In this document: positions 47,087 to 57,884 of the stretch, one piece after another
How the letters are laid out: every line of letters starts with the position of its first letter
Position numbering within the stretch: position 1 is the first letter of the stretch
NCBI GenBank assembly: GCA_963383645.1
Contig: OY726558.1
Coordinates: 183,513,634-183,577,633, forward strand
Direction of reading: 5' to 3'
Length of the DNA stretch: 64,000 bases
From: Muscardinus avellanarius
Taxonomy: Eukaryota > Chordata > Mammalia > Rodentia > Gliridae
Notes under the pieces: generated by a model
What the model was told of the DNA's origin: nothing
The model's input: only the letters and a program-made list of their open reading frames with translations
Databases searched by the model: none
Translations under genes and position numbers: made by a program

Positions 47087-47304
47087 ATTTATTTTTTGGG
47101 GGGTGGTACTAGATGTGAAACCCAGAGGCTTTCTACCTCCGGGCTATACTCCCAGACCTATTTTATATTTTATTTGGAAACAGGGTCTCACTAAGTTGCT
47201 GAGAGCCTCACTAAGTAGCTGAGGTTGGCTTCAAACCTGTGTGATCCTCCTGTCTCAGCCTCCCAAGCGGTGGGATTACAAGTACGCGCCACCATGTCCA
47301 GCTC
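47087..47304 (-). mobile_element. B1/ID dimeric SINE, subfamily 2
   Basis: Antisense and full-length. Perfect 11-base duplication CAAAAGGTTTT at 47076-47086 and 47305-47315. Confidence 0.9.
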
Positions 47305-47609
47305 CAAAAGGTTTTCTTAAGGGAAATTTTTGAATGACACGTAGAAGTAGTTAGCTAAGGCTGGAAGGATTGTTTGCCATGATGCTATTCTATCCTAGAG
47401 TGAAGGAGAGAGGCAGAAAGGACGAGTAGATGCTTTCCAGTCTGGTACAGTCTAAGGAAGATTTTCTAAGGGCTTCCGGCATTCCTGAGACAAAGCTGAC
47501 TAGTGAAGAATCTTTGTGTTTCAGTGTTAGACTTGCTTTAGTGACCCTTCTGCATTCAGTCATTGCCTGAGGGAACAGAGGACAGATGCAGAAAGAGATT
47601 AAAAATATA

Positions 47610-47855
47610 TACCGGTGAATTTTAATTGTGATGCATTCATATAAGCTCATAACATTATTTGGTCTGTTTCTATCCCTCTTCTTTCCTTCTCCTTTCCCCT
47701 CCCCTGATTTCCCTCCTTTACTCTACTGGACTCTCCTAATTTGTATGAGGTGCCCATTCTTTCCTTTTTTTTCTCTCTAGCATCTGTATATAAAGAACTT
47801 CTTTGTACATTTAGTCCTTCTTGGAGTGGAGTCTGACTTGTCTCATTTAGCGTAG
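47610..47855 (-). mobile_element. Old L1 3' UTR relic
   Basis: TTGTGATGCATTCATATAAG, the pyrimidine-rich middle and TTGTCTCATTTAGCGTAG resemble the antisense L1 3' UTR to ORF2 end. Diverged. Confidence 0.5.
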
Positions 47856-47865
47856 GAGCATCTAA

Positions 47866-48211
47866 CACAGAGGATGGAATCTTTGGGGTGTGGGTCCTTC
47901 ACCTCCTGCACTTGCATCCTCTACTGTGTAGACAGAGGCCTACTTGATCCTCCCTGTGTTGTTCAGATACCTTTCCCATTTCTCCTGCTGGGATGCCCTC
48001 TTTTGCTCTGGATTGCTTACTACATACCACGGAAGGCCTACTCATACCTAATACTTTAAGGGCTACATTATTTATAACTTGTCATTTAGTTTTTTCTCCA
48101 AGTATCTGAGTCTAAATAATCTTCTCCCATTCTGAATGGCCTCTGTCTACACAGTAGAGAACACAAATGCAGTAGGGGAAGGACCTACACCCAAAGATTC
48201 CATCCTCTGTG
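47866..48211. repeat. Inverted repeat with 75-base arms
   Basis: Arm 1 (47866-47940) and the reverse complement of arm 2 (48138-48211) differ at 7 positions and one gap, about 89 percent identity. Both arms start CACAGAGGATGGAATCTTTG and end CTACTGTGTAGACAGAGGCC in that orientation. The 197-base spacer shows no repeat I recognise. A transcript could fold into a 75-bp hairpin. Confidence 0.9.
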
Positions 48212-48388
48212 TGAAAGTCTACTCCTATGTTCTGCTGGCCTCACACCCTGCATGTACAATTCCTTCCAGCTCTTCCACAGTGTTGCATTTTGACTGTTCA
48301 CTTGTTATTATGTCAAACTATACTGTCAGGAAAATAAGGCCTTATATATGCCTGGAGTCATAGATGAACAGGCTTTTAAGAAATGTAG

Positions 48389-48590
48389 TGGCAGGCGTGG
48401 TGGCGCATTCTTGTAATCCCAGCATTCGGGAGGCTGAGACAGGAGGACTGCAGTTCACAGACAGCCTCAGTTACTCAGAGAGGTCCTTTGCAACTCAGTG
48501 AGACCCTTTTTCAAAAAAATAAAAAGACTAATAAATAGGGCTGAGGGTGTAGCTCAGAGGTACAATGACCCTGCCTTTCATCCCCAGTAC

Positions 48591-48592
<2 letters not shown>
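48389..48592 (+). mobile_element. B1/ID dimeric SINE, subfamily 1
   Basis: Starts TGGCAGGCGTGG; right monomer GGGTGTAGCTCAGAGGTACA ends CCCCAGTACC and runs into a CA repeat. Confidence 0.9.

Positions 48593-48636
<44 letters not shown>
48593..48636 (+). repeat. (CA)n microsatellite
   Basis: About 21 CA units as the SINE tail. Confidence 0.95.
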
Positions 48637-48638
<2 letters not shown>

Positions 48639-49054
48639 TAAATAGAGTAAAATGTACTGAATGTAATTAACATTGTGAGGACAAGTATTATACCTTTTAA
48701 TAATCCTAGTCAACTAGTGTAGAACTTAGAATACAGTAGGCATTTAATACATCTTTGTGACTAGTAAATATAAATATTATATGAATACTAAGTTGACATT
48801 ATATTATTGTCATTTTGAGAAGGCAGTGAAATTTCGAATGGTTTTCACTGTCTGAAATCTTCCTTTTACATATAAATTCTTGGTTAAAGTAGATTGTTCC
48901 TCCACACAGAATTTAGTAGGTTAGTTCGCAGATTTTAGTAAGTTATAATGCTATTGATTTTGACTTGTACTGTTAAGTTTGCAAATATTATTGAGACTTG
49001 ATGGAAACTCTTCAATTAACACGATTTACCTTTACAAAATTATCAATGCCAATC

Positions 49055-49198
49055 TCAGTATTGTGTACAGGGAAGGGGAGGAAGCAGGGAGGAAGCCAGG
49101 GATGGGGGATGCTCACCAAGTGCTGTGTGCATGTATGTCTCTATTGCTCTGAACTTCGTCATGATGTATTATTACATACAAAAATAAAATTTAAAAAG
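49055..49198 (+). mobile_element. Old L1 3' end
   Basis: GTGTGCATGTATGTCTCTAT and an AATAAAATTTAAAAAG end match the L1 3' UTR in sense. It lies only 390 bases upstream of the glypican exon. Confidence 0.6.
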
Positions 49199-49551
49199 TA
49201 TATCATCGAGATTTTTTTACTGTATAAACTAGATGGATCCAGATAATGTGAGCGGATATGTATGATTCATCAAAAATTGGTAACAAAGTTAATATATATA
49301 TTTATTATTTTCAGATTATTGGTAAATAACATTGAAAAACAAATGATTTTTGGTTGGGTTATGGAAGGAAAAAAAACATTACTTTCAGGACAGTCCATAC
49401 TTTTATTATAAGCATTTGACCTAAAAAGACATTCATTATAGCTGTACTAGTCTATGTTCCAGAAAAAAAAAATATAATGCTGTATGCTCTTCACAGCGAA
49501 ATTCTGAACTCAAATCTGTTCAAATAGTAGCAGATAATACTCTGACCAAGA

Positions 49552-49588
49552 TTCTAAGTCGTATACCTTTCACTTTCCACTTTGTTAG
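49552..49588 (+). promoter_or_regulatory. Splice acceptor, branch point candidate and pyrimidine tract of the glypican exon
   Basis: A TTCTAAG branch-point-like motif lies at 49552-49558, with its A at 49556, 32 bases before the TAG at 49586-49588. The stretch between is largely C and T. The acceptor leaves the reading frame open with one base carried from the previous exon. Confidence 0.7.
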
Positions 49589-49709
49589 CTATACTCAGCG
49601 TGTGGTTGGAAATGGAATCAGAGCCCAATCTGGGAATCCTGAAGTCAGAGTCAAAGGAACCGATCCTGTGATAAACCAGATAATTGATAAACTGAACCAC
49701 GTAATTCAG
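49589..49709 (+). CDS. GPC5: Internal coding exon of a glypican, probably glypican-5
   Basis: Glypicans are GPI-anchored heparan sulfate proteoglycans at the cell surface that modulate growth-factor and Hedgehog/Wnt signalling. The 121-bp exon starts with one base that completes a split codon, then has 40 open codons beginning Tyr-Thr-Gln-Arg and ending His-Val-Ile-Gln. The segments VVGNGIRAQSGNPEV and DPVINQIIDKL are characteristic of the C-terminal end of the glypican core, shortly before the glycosaminoglycan attachment region; GPC3 has the related VVSQIIDKL. NPEV followed by VKG.DPVINQ fits GPC5 best from memory of the family. Both splice sites are good. It is the only host exon I can support here, which fits GPC5's very large introns. 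GPC5 versus another glypican is inference; the glypican family call is firm. Confidence 0.85.
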
Positions 49710-49715
49710 GTAAGG
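49710..49715 (+). promoter_or_regulatory. Splice donor of the glypican exon
   Basis: The exon ends CAG and the intron begins GTAAGG, close to the U1 consensus. The donor falls after a complete codon, so the next exon should start in phase 0. Open frame continues for about 50 codons past the donor but loses family resemblance at once. Confidence 0.8.
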
Positions 49716-50331
49716 AGGGATCCTTTGTTTCTTGGTGTTCTCAACAATAAGGAAGTGGTTATTTTCCATTATTTCATAATGTCACTAATGGCATCTGATA
49801 ATTCTGTCCAAATTGAGTATTGGAATCACTTATTTGTACCTAGTGTTCTAGAAATAGTTGAGTGATGTCATATGGTCAGTGTGCGATGCCATTTTAATGG
49901 GCAGATAATCTATATCTGTGGAAAGCAAGCCAGGGCCTCAATGTTCTGATAATGGGTATCTTAGGATACACTTCATCCTCAATGAATAAACATTAATCGT
50001 AGGAACTACTGTGGTCATTAAAGAAAACATATCAGAGCACAGAAGATGCCAATGTTATCTTCCAGGTAAGTCGAAAGTGCTCTGAAGTTTTTTGTTGTAT
50101 TCTTAACAAAACTTAAATCATAAATGAATAACCTAAATTTATAGTATTTATGTTCTCTATCGTACTGTACACATTATTTTATAGTATACCTAAAAGTTGT
50201 TTATGAAATACTTCTCATATTTTTAATAACACTTCTTTATAATGAAGAGCATTATTTAATAAAGTGAGTTTATATTGATATTTTTGATATATAACATATA
50301 AAGTGTAAAAGTCTATCAGAAAAATATTGTA

Positions 50332-50569
50332 AGACAAGCATGGGGGCACACGCTTGTAATCCCACCATTTGGGAGGCTGAGACAGGAGAATCATGGATCA
50401 TACACAGCCCCAGCTATGACTTAGTGAGGCCCTTTGAAGCTCAGTGAGACCATGTTTAAAAATAAAGAATAAAAAATTGGTATTAGACTATAGCTTGGAG
50501 GTAGAAAGCCCCTGGGTTCTATTCTCGATACCAAATAAATAAATAAATAGATAATTAATTAATAAGAAG
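50332..50569 (+). mobile_element. B1/ID dimeric SINE
   Basis: Right monomer ACTATAGCTTGGAGGTAG; tail (AAAT)n. Nine-base duplication AATATTGTA at 50323-50331 and 50570-50578. Confidence 0.85.
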
Positions 50570-50575
50570 AATATT

Positions 50576-50780
50576 GTAGTCAAGCATGGTGGCACACACT
50601 TGTAATCTCAGTACTTGAGAGGCTGAGACAGGAAAATCACAGGTTTGCGGACAGTCTCAGCAACTTGTGAGGCCCTCCACAACTTAGTAATACCCTATTT
50701 CAAAATAAAAATAAAAGAGGGCTAGGAGTATAGCTCAGAGGTAGAATGTCTCTGGATTCAATCCCAAGTAATGCAAAAAA
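50576..50780 (+). mobile_element. B1/ID dimeric SINE inserted at the target duplication of the previous one
   Basis: Starts at about 50579 with GTCAAGCATGG. AGAATATT at 50568-50575 and 50781-50788 flanks it. Its left target overlaps the right duplication of the SINE at 50332. Confidence 0.85.
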
Positions 50781-52810
50781 AGAATATTACACTGAGCTGA
50801 ATGTTTGGGGTGTTTTGCTCCATTTCTTAGTCATTTATAACAATTTATGTATGCATATGTTTTAGTTTCAAGCAAGTGCTGGCTGTATGGAAGAAAATAT
50901 ACCTAAATAAGACTGATTTTTTGCATATTATGTATTCCTAAGTCACTAGTGTGCTTCTTGTAATTGTTCTGCAAAGCTTAAGGTTATGCAGAGACTCCCT
51001 TCCAATGAGGTTTGTACATCTCAAAGATAGTATATATAAGAAGTATATAGAAGCTGATGTCTAATAATATTTTGTTCAGAAGGCAGTAGTGATGGTACTG
51101 ACGTTTTTCTTGGAACTGAGAAGCCATTGGTTGCTGTTACTGGGGTATGGGTGGGGTCATGTTAATTCAACCATAAATTATAAGCAGCTAGTACTCCTAC
51201 CTGTAGCTGGAAGAATGATTACTTTGGTATAGGTGGCACCTCATAGCTGCATCCACTGTGATATGAAATGTAGATGGAGGTTATTTGAGACAACAGTGTA
51301 CAATTGATCATACAATTAGAACAGTTATGTTATTAATCAGTTCCCTTTATTGAGACACAGCAAAATCTTAGTGGCTTCCTAAATAAGTTAAGTAGTCCCC
51401 AGAGAGTGTACAAGGTAATCCCTTAGTTCAGAAAAAGAAGTAGTAATTTAATGTATATATTACATCTCATTCTTTCATTTTTTAAAAAAAATTGGTTGTG
51501 GAAATATGTGTAAAATATATGATATATTAATTTAATAATGCATGTGTAGAGTTATGAATACATTTGTATATATATCAAGTAGGCATGCATTTTACTATTT
51601 TTATGGGATGCTTATACGATATTTTATATGCATATATTTTATATATACATTATTTGTTATGTATACACATACATGTAATGGAAACAGAATGGAAATCCTG
51701 TCATGGATAATAAGTATACAGCTGAAATCTAGGAAAGAACGCAGAGATATAAGAATATATTCAACAAAGAGTATGTATATAACAAAATATAAAGGTCTAT
51801 AAAATTTCTTGTGGGGGCTCACTGATATGTTGCTCATTCAGCCTGCTACCCTTCCCTTCGGGTTTTATAGGTTCAAAGCCACAGCCTTTTCGAGGTGGTA
51901 GAGGGAAAGAATCCTGCGGTTCTTTCTCAGATCTTGTGTTAGAATGAATCCAATTCTTTTAACTTTATAAGAGTGTGCAGAGCTCCAATTATTCATGCTA
52001 AAGTTTTATTCTAGGGTTACAAGAGAATATCAAATACAATGCCACCTTTGAGGTCTGTCTTTTTAAAGTCTACTAGGATGATATGATTGAAAATTAGATT
52101 TTTGTCGACGTAGAAAGTCATATCTTGAACAGGTGTCACTAAAATATTAACCTTTAATGCTTTAGAACATACTTTTTCATAAATCGACTCACCTGGAGAT
52201 GAAGAGAAATTTTTGATTTTGCCAGACTTCTGACTGCTGAGAATGTGCATGGCCCTGACAAGGGGGGCTCTATACTGTGTGATATCAAGGAGGAGTTAAT
52301 GGGATCCCTGCAGTGTCAGCTGTGAAAAAATTCAAAAAATTGTATCTACTAGTGACAATTTACTAGTTTTGGAGTCATGTGGGCTAATAAAGGATGTAGA
52401 TATGTTAACATACTCTCAAATCAAATCCATAGATTTAGTTGATTGCTTAGTATTTAGATAAAATGTATTTTATGATAAGGGATATTAAGTGTAATTCTTA
52501 AACATAGACTCTGAAATATGCCACCCTTTTTGATAAACACAAACAGATGGACATCTTGCCTCTTTTAATCTATATACAAGTATATAGAAATAAGGTGGCC
52601 ATATTTATTTAATAGCAAAAAATATTAGTAAAAACTGCCTCCATATGTTAAGTCCCAAATACCTATAGTTTGGGCTTGCTATTGGTCTGATCTTAATTTT
52701 TATCCTGTTATTGCTGCAGCTAATCATTGAACACATGAATGGAGATTTTACCCAGAAAATGTCACTTTTAAGTGTATTGATGGCTCTATTAAAATAGTCA
52801 GCATATACTT

Positions 52811-53013
52811 TTTTTTTTTTTTTTTGGTGGTACTGGGGTTCCTGGAAGCCCTTCTACCTCCGGGCTACACTCCCAGACCTATTTTTTATACTTTTTTATT
52901 TGGAAACAGGGTCTCATAAGCCAGCGCGTGCGGCTGGCTTCAAACCTGCGCGATCCTCCTGTCTCTGCCTCCCAAGCGCGGGGATTACAAGTGTGCGCCA
53001 TCACGCCCGGCCT
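52811..53013 (-). mobile_element. B1/ID dimeric SINE, subfamily 2, young
   Basis: Antisense, clean T-run, CpG-rich (CAGCGCGTGCGGC, CCTGCGCGATCC), full-length. Perfect 14-base duplication GTCAGCATATACTT at 52797-52810 and 53014-53027. Confidence 0.95.
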
Positions 53014-53223
53014 GTCAGCATATACTTATTAAGTTTCTAGTTTTAGGCTATTTCTGAGTAGTAATAAATAAACAAGCAGAATCCAGTCATTATGGGACTT
53101 TTATTCTGAGAAAAAAGTAAATGCACAAATACAGTCAATTCCATAGCAAGACCTATAAATAAAACAGGATGGGGGAGGCGAAAGTACCTAAGAGTATGCT
53201 AGTGAAAACAACTCCTCTAAAGT

Positions 53224-53425
53224 TGCGGCCCACACCTGTAATCTCAGGATTTAAGAGCCTGAGACAGGAGGATATCAGGTTACCACCAGCCTCAGCAGTT
53301 TGTCCTTGGGCCCTCCACCACTTAGTGAGACCCTATTTCAAAATAAAAAAAAATAAAATAGAACTGGGAGTATAGTCCAGAGGTAGAATGCCCCTGGGTT
53401 ATATCCCCAGAAGTCCCCCTCTACA
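53224..53425 (+). mobile_element. B1/ID dimeric SINE, subfamily 1
   Basis: Starts TTGCGGCCCACACC and has a right monomer GGAGTATAGTCCAGAGGTAG. Moderately diverged. Confidence 0.8.
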
Positions 53426-53651
53426 AAAAATAACCCAAAGGAAATATTTAGGTTAATACTGAAAGGAGAATTGAAAGAAGTCATAGGAAAGAGTGAGACT
53501 TGTTTTGGGGGATAAAATGATCAGTGATTGCAAAGGCCCTGTGGCAGGAGTTTATTATGTAGATACAACAAAAAGCCAGATGGCTACAAGTCAGCGGGTA
53601 GATGGACATAAAGCATATTTGGGGGAATGTCATAGGTTCTAGAAAAGAGCT

Positions 53652-53726
53652 TTGGCTTGGGGCTTAACTGGGTGATAATGTGCTTGTCTTGCATACGCAA
53701 ATCTAGGTTCAGTTCCCAGTACAGAA
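53652..53726 (+). mobile_element. ID element, full tRNA-like form
   Basis: Contains GGGGCTTAACTGGGTGATAA (A box), the anticodon-arm region GCTTGTCTTGCATACGCAA that the SINE right monomers lack, and GGTTCAGTTCCCAGTAC (B box), then an A-rich tail. This is the ancestral ID/tRNA-Ala layout rather than a piece of the dimeric SINE. Confidence 0.8.
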
Positions 53727-53795
53727 AAAAACAACAACATTAAAACATTTCATATAGTATTCTAAGTATATTGGAAGCCATTTAAAGATGGTAGG

Positions 53796-54117
53796 TGAAA
53801 GGTCTGAGCCCCTGCCCCGCAGCGGGTGGGGCTGGGAGCTAGGAGGCAGAGCTCTGTGATTCCCACAGAGACCACTCCCCTCGATTTAAGGTAGCCACGG
53901 TTACCTCAGACACAATAGACTCACAGAGGGAAGGACAGGCGTGCGCCCTCTTGCTTGTCTGATTCCGCTGGCTGTGTGGGAGCGGGCAGGAAAGGAACTG
54001 CCCGCGATGGCGGGTGGCCGACTCTGTACGAATAAAGGCATCCATATCACCTATACTAGACTCCTGCGTATATCTGTGTACCCCAGAGGAACGTGCCACA
54101 TCTTTATTTATTAATCA
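53796..54117 (+). mobile_element. Solo-LTR-like element, 322 bp
   Basis: Starts TGAAAGG and ends ATTAATCA (TG...CA), flanked by the 5-base duplication GTAGG at 53791-53795 and 54118-54122. It is GC-rich against an AT-rich background, with a TATA-like GATTTAAGG at 53883-53891 and AATAAA at 54031-54036. An older repeat reads through both sides when it is removed. No viral genes. Class uncertain. Confidence 0.6.
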
Positions 54118-54224
54118 GTAGGTAGGTGATGATTTAAGTCTTATAGAGAGAAGTTTTGTTTCCTAATGGGAAATGGACTTTGGGAAGAAAGAATAGAGAG
54201 AAATTAGAGGCAGATGATTATGAT

Positions 54225-54740
54225 GATGGGACCAGCCAAGATGTCCATCAACAGATGAATGGATTACAAAACTGTGGGATATCTACACAATGGAATTTTG
54301 AAAAATTCCATTTATTTATTCCAAAAAAATGGAATAAAGAAAACCACAATTACATCATTTACAGGGAACTGGAGGACATTATGCTAAGCGACATTAGTTA
54401 GTCACAAAAAATAAGAAATCAGATGCCTTACCTAATGTGCGAAAGCTAGAGAAAAATGGGTAACAAGAGGAACTCTAAATGAAGAAGGAGATTCAATAGA
54501 GGAGCAAATAAGGAGAATTAACTGAAGGGATGGAAGTAGGGAAGAGGGGAACTCTCTAAAGCACATGATGTACTTAAACATATCAAAGTCAATCACTAAG
54601 CCAACCATGGGAAGGAGGAAGGAGGAGGAAATGGGGCGAGAATTGGGTAAGGGCTAATTGTGTGATGTGTGCATGTATGTCTCTACCATCTTTTATCCCA
54701 TTAAGATGTATGAATACAATGTACTAATAAAATAATTTAA
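54225..54740 (+). mobile_element. 5'-truncated L1
   Basis: ORF2 end from GACCAGCCAAGATGTCCATC (translating DVHQQMNGLQNCGI) through the 3' UTR to AATAAAATAATTTAAAAAA. An extra palindromic block lies near 54290-54335. Confidence 0.9.
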
Positions 54741-57234
54741 AAAATCGAATAGTAAGTGTAGAGCATATGATTTTGGTAAATATTGGAAATGCAATATTCA
54801 GGATGGATGATGCATTCAAAATTAGAGAAAGAAAAAAAAGATGATAACTGGGTTAAGTGGGAGGATAGCATCATTAAGTTTAAAGAAATTCTGGAAGAGC
54901 AGGTATGATGAAGATGGGTTCTAATTGGCAGTCGAATATTTCATTAATTTTGTAATGCCTAGGAAGCATCCAAACAGAGTATCCCAAATTCAGCAAAGAC
55001 CCTAGAACTGGAAGTGTACATTTAAGATTATCAGCACATAGATAGTGGGTAAGCAGTGAGATTGAACTAGTTTTCTTTTTTTTCCTTTGGACACACAAAA
55101 TTCACACCAAGACTACTAGAAGAGAATACAAGACAGCAGGATCATATTAAAAACGTGTGTGTTACAAAAATCAATGCATGAGACAACATTTTTAAAATGT
55201 ATTTGGTAATTTACAGACATGCAGAAGGTTCATTTAGGACAGACAAGATGTTTAGTAAACAACTTTCTTAGTGGAAGAAAATCAATGGTTATTGTAATAA
55301 GTTGAATTTTATTTAGGGAAACTGACAGAGTGGAAAATAAATACTTATACTATTTACGAAACAACAAAGAAGCCTCACGAAATAAACCTGCTGGGCTTTT
55401 TTTGCTAAATTTAAGTATAGATTTAAATGGATCCATACTTTAACTTTTGAAAAAAAATATTGGAACTATTGGCTACATTTGTCTTCTCAAACTATTCATC
55501 CAACAAACACATGATGAATATATTTTCATGGAATTAAATTGTCTTTCAAATGGCTGTTACTTCTTGTGTGTATTTATATCATATATAAGAATTATAATTT
55601 TATTTAACTCAGTCACCTAAAGGTAGCTATAAAGGTTGTTATAAATGTTTCATGACCATAAAAACTGCCAATGGAAATATCCATAGACAAAAATTTATAC
55701 ATCTTTTCTGGCTTTGTTGTATGTTAAGATATTGGAGTTAAAATGTTCATTAATAATTTTATGCATTTTGATAAAGTTGACAAATGGAATGAGTCAACTT
55801 CCCTACATTTTAAAAGGTGAGTAGAATTTTGGTAGGGAATAGGAGTTATCATTGTGGTGGAAACTTATGTGATTTTAGAGAACAAAATAGTAGTCATTTA
55901 CACATTTAAGCCTGAGCCGAGTGACTGAGGAAGGCCAAAGAAATATTTTATTTAGAAAATAATTTGTAGAAAGTTTCAAGGCTTACTAGACGGTGGTCAT
56001 GGTATAAACAACCTTAATTTTATTTCAATTTAGGGAAAACATTATATTTGTTCTTTTCCCAGAAAAAAATGCTGAGAAGATCTGGTATAAAGAGATCAAT
56101 GGACTTGAGGTTGTTTCCTAAGAAAAATCTTTGGTTTTTCAGGGTTTCCTCAGCAATTTCATGCCCTTGCTTACTGAAAATAGAAGTCCTTCCTTCACAT
56201 GTAATTCTGACAAATACTTCTGGATCAGCCATTGTGCATACTCTGTGAAAGATTTCCCAGCAGTTCCCTGAATTCCAAACCTATGTCCAAGGTAGACAAT
56301 ATTTATACCTTTGAGGATCACCTGAGATAAATACAATATAACCAATAGCCAGTGAAGAATTTCATTAAACTACTACAGTAGCTTTCTTAGATGTTTGCAT
56401 CAGACTGAACGGCCCTTTGATAATATAGATTAGTAAAAATGATTCTTTATTCTTAATATAACAGACTGAAGAAATGCATAAACCTTTAAAATCAGATTTG
56501 CTTTCCTAGCAAACTTAGGGACATCTTGTTTGTATTGACTATGTTTAAGAGAAAATTTTCATCTAAATATTATAGGTGTGCAGGAACTTACATTTAAACA
56601 GTAAATAACAGCCATTATTTTTCAAAGAAAATAATATCAGTGGTTAAAATTCTAACTGCTGAGCACTATTAGTTGTGATTATTAATGTTGTCCTGCTTAA
56701 AAATTAGGTTACCTATTTTTTAATGTAAAACATAACAAGTAGTATCATATGAATATAACAAATAGTATCATAGCAATTTTCTATAATTCTTTCACTGCAC
56801 AGCCAATCAGCATTACAATGTTCTTAAAAGTAGTAGATTCAAGGAGCATTTTATTTCCTCAAACCTAACAACTTTAATATATATGATAATGCTAAATTTC
56901 TATTAAATATTCATTTCATAGGAACTAAAACTTCTTCAGAAATATGTTTTCATGTACAAAATAAATTGGATTTTTAAATGAGAGAAAAGCAATATTCATA
57001 ACCATTGTGTAAAACCACAAAATAACTTAATATTTTATAATATGGATTCAGGCAGATATGAAAAACTCTTTAATTTTTTGTAAGAAAGACAGTGCTAACT
57101 GGACTCTGTGATTTTTCACTCTGTTCCTAGAATACCAATAAGATAAGTAGTAACATTAAAACTAAGACAGACTGAGAAGAGGTTTTAGTTTAAATCTCAA
57201 TAAATAGTTTTTTGATATCATAATACTGCATTTA

Positions 57235-57880
57235 TTTTTTAATTTTTATGTGGATCTTATTGAAAATGGAATACATTCACACACTGCTTGGTTCTCCCCC
57301 TGCTTTCCCTTCCCTCTTCCCCAACAATGAGTGTCTAGGTTGACCATGCTACATTTATTCTTATAAACATATTCAAATATAGCTCCTCCAGTTAATCAAC
57401 CTCAGCCTTCTTCCTCTCCTACCCTTCCATTTCAGCTTTGCTGAGGTTTCTCCTCCAATATCTGGAGTCCCTCTGGTATCCCTAATACTCCCTAGCTTGG
57501 GCATATTAGAGAAAACATATGTCCCTTCTTTTGCTGTGTTTAGAGAATCTCACTTAACATTATGTTCTCCAGATCTTTCCATCTTCTTGCAAATGACTTA
57601 ATTTTGTTATTCTACATTGTATGTACTTCCCATAATTTTGCAATCTATTCGTCTGTTGATGGAGATCTTGGTTGGTTCCATATTTTGGTTATTATGAATT
57701 GTGCTGCCGTGAACATGGGTATGCATGTTACTGTAGTTTTCTGATTTTAACCCCTTTGGAAAGATATCCAGGAGCAGTATAGCTGCATCACATGGTGGAT
57801 CCATTCTCAGTTTTCTAAGGAATCTCCACACTGATCTCCATAGTGGCTGAACTAGTTTGCACTTTGACCAACAGTGTCAC
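57235..57880 (-). mobile_element. L1 3' end, older subfamily, minus strand
   Basis: Same 3' UTR subfamily as 30205-30990. Minus-strand translation gives KISINRRIDCKIMG and DPPCDAAILLLDIFPKGL. Confidence 0.85.
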
Positions 57881-57884
57881 CACA

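Larger units (their letters stand above)
1..49588 (+). other. GPC5: Intron upstream of the glypican exon
   Basis: No other exon with glypican similarity and paired splice sites was found on the plus strand in this stretch, so it is read as one intron interrupted by repeats. The previous exon must lie outside the window. AT-rich stretches of several kilobases without recognised features include about 10.17-11.70, 11.95-13.34, 18.65-23.60, 26.43-28.39, 39.17-40.82, 41.22-42.56 and 44.54-46.11 kb. Confidence 0.65.
53450..54160 (+). mobile_element. Ancient interspersed repeat hosting two later insertions
   Basis: GCAAAGGCCCTGTGGCAGGAG, then TATTCTAAGTATATTGGAAGCC and, after the LTR-like insert, GGTGATGATTTAAG form the usual motif order of the repeat also seen at 36.1-36.4 kb. 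An ID element (53652) and an LTR-like block (53796) interrupt it. Confidence 0.55.

Noticed and set aside
49710..49865. Continuation of the glypican exon past 49709
   Set aside because: The frame stays open, but resemblance ends exactly at the GTAAGG donor.
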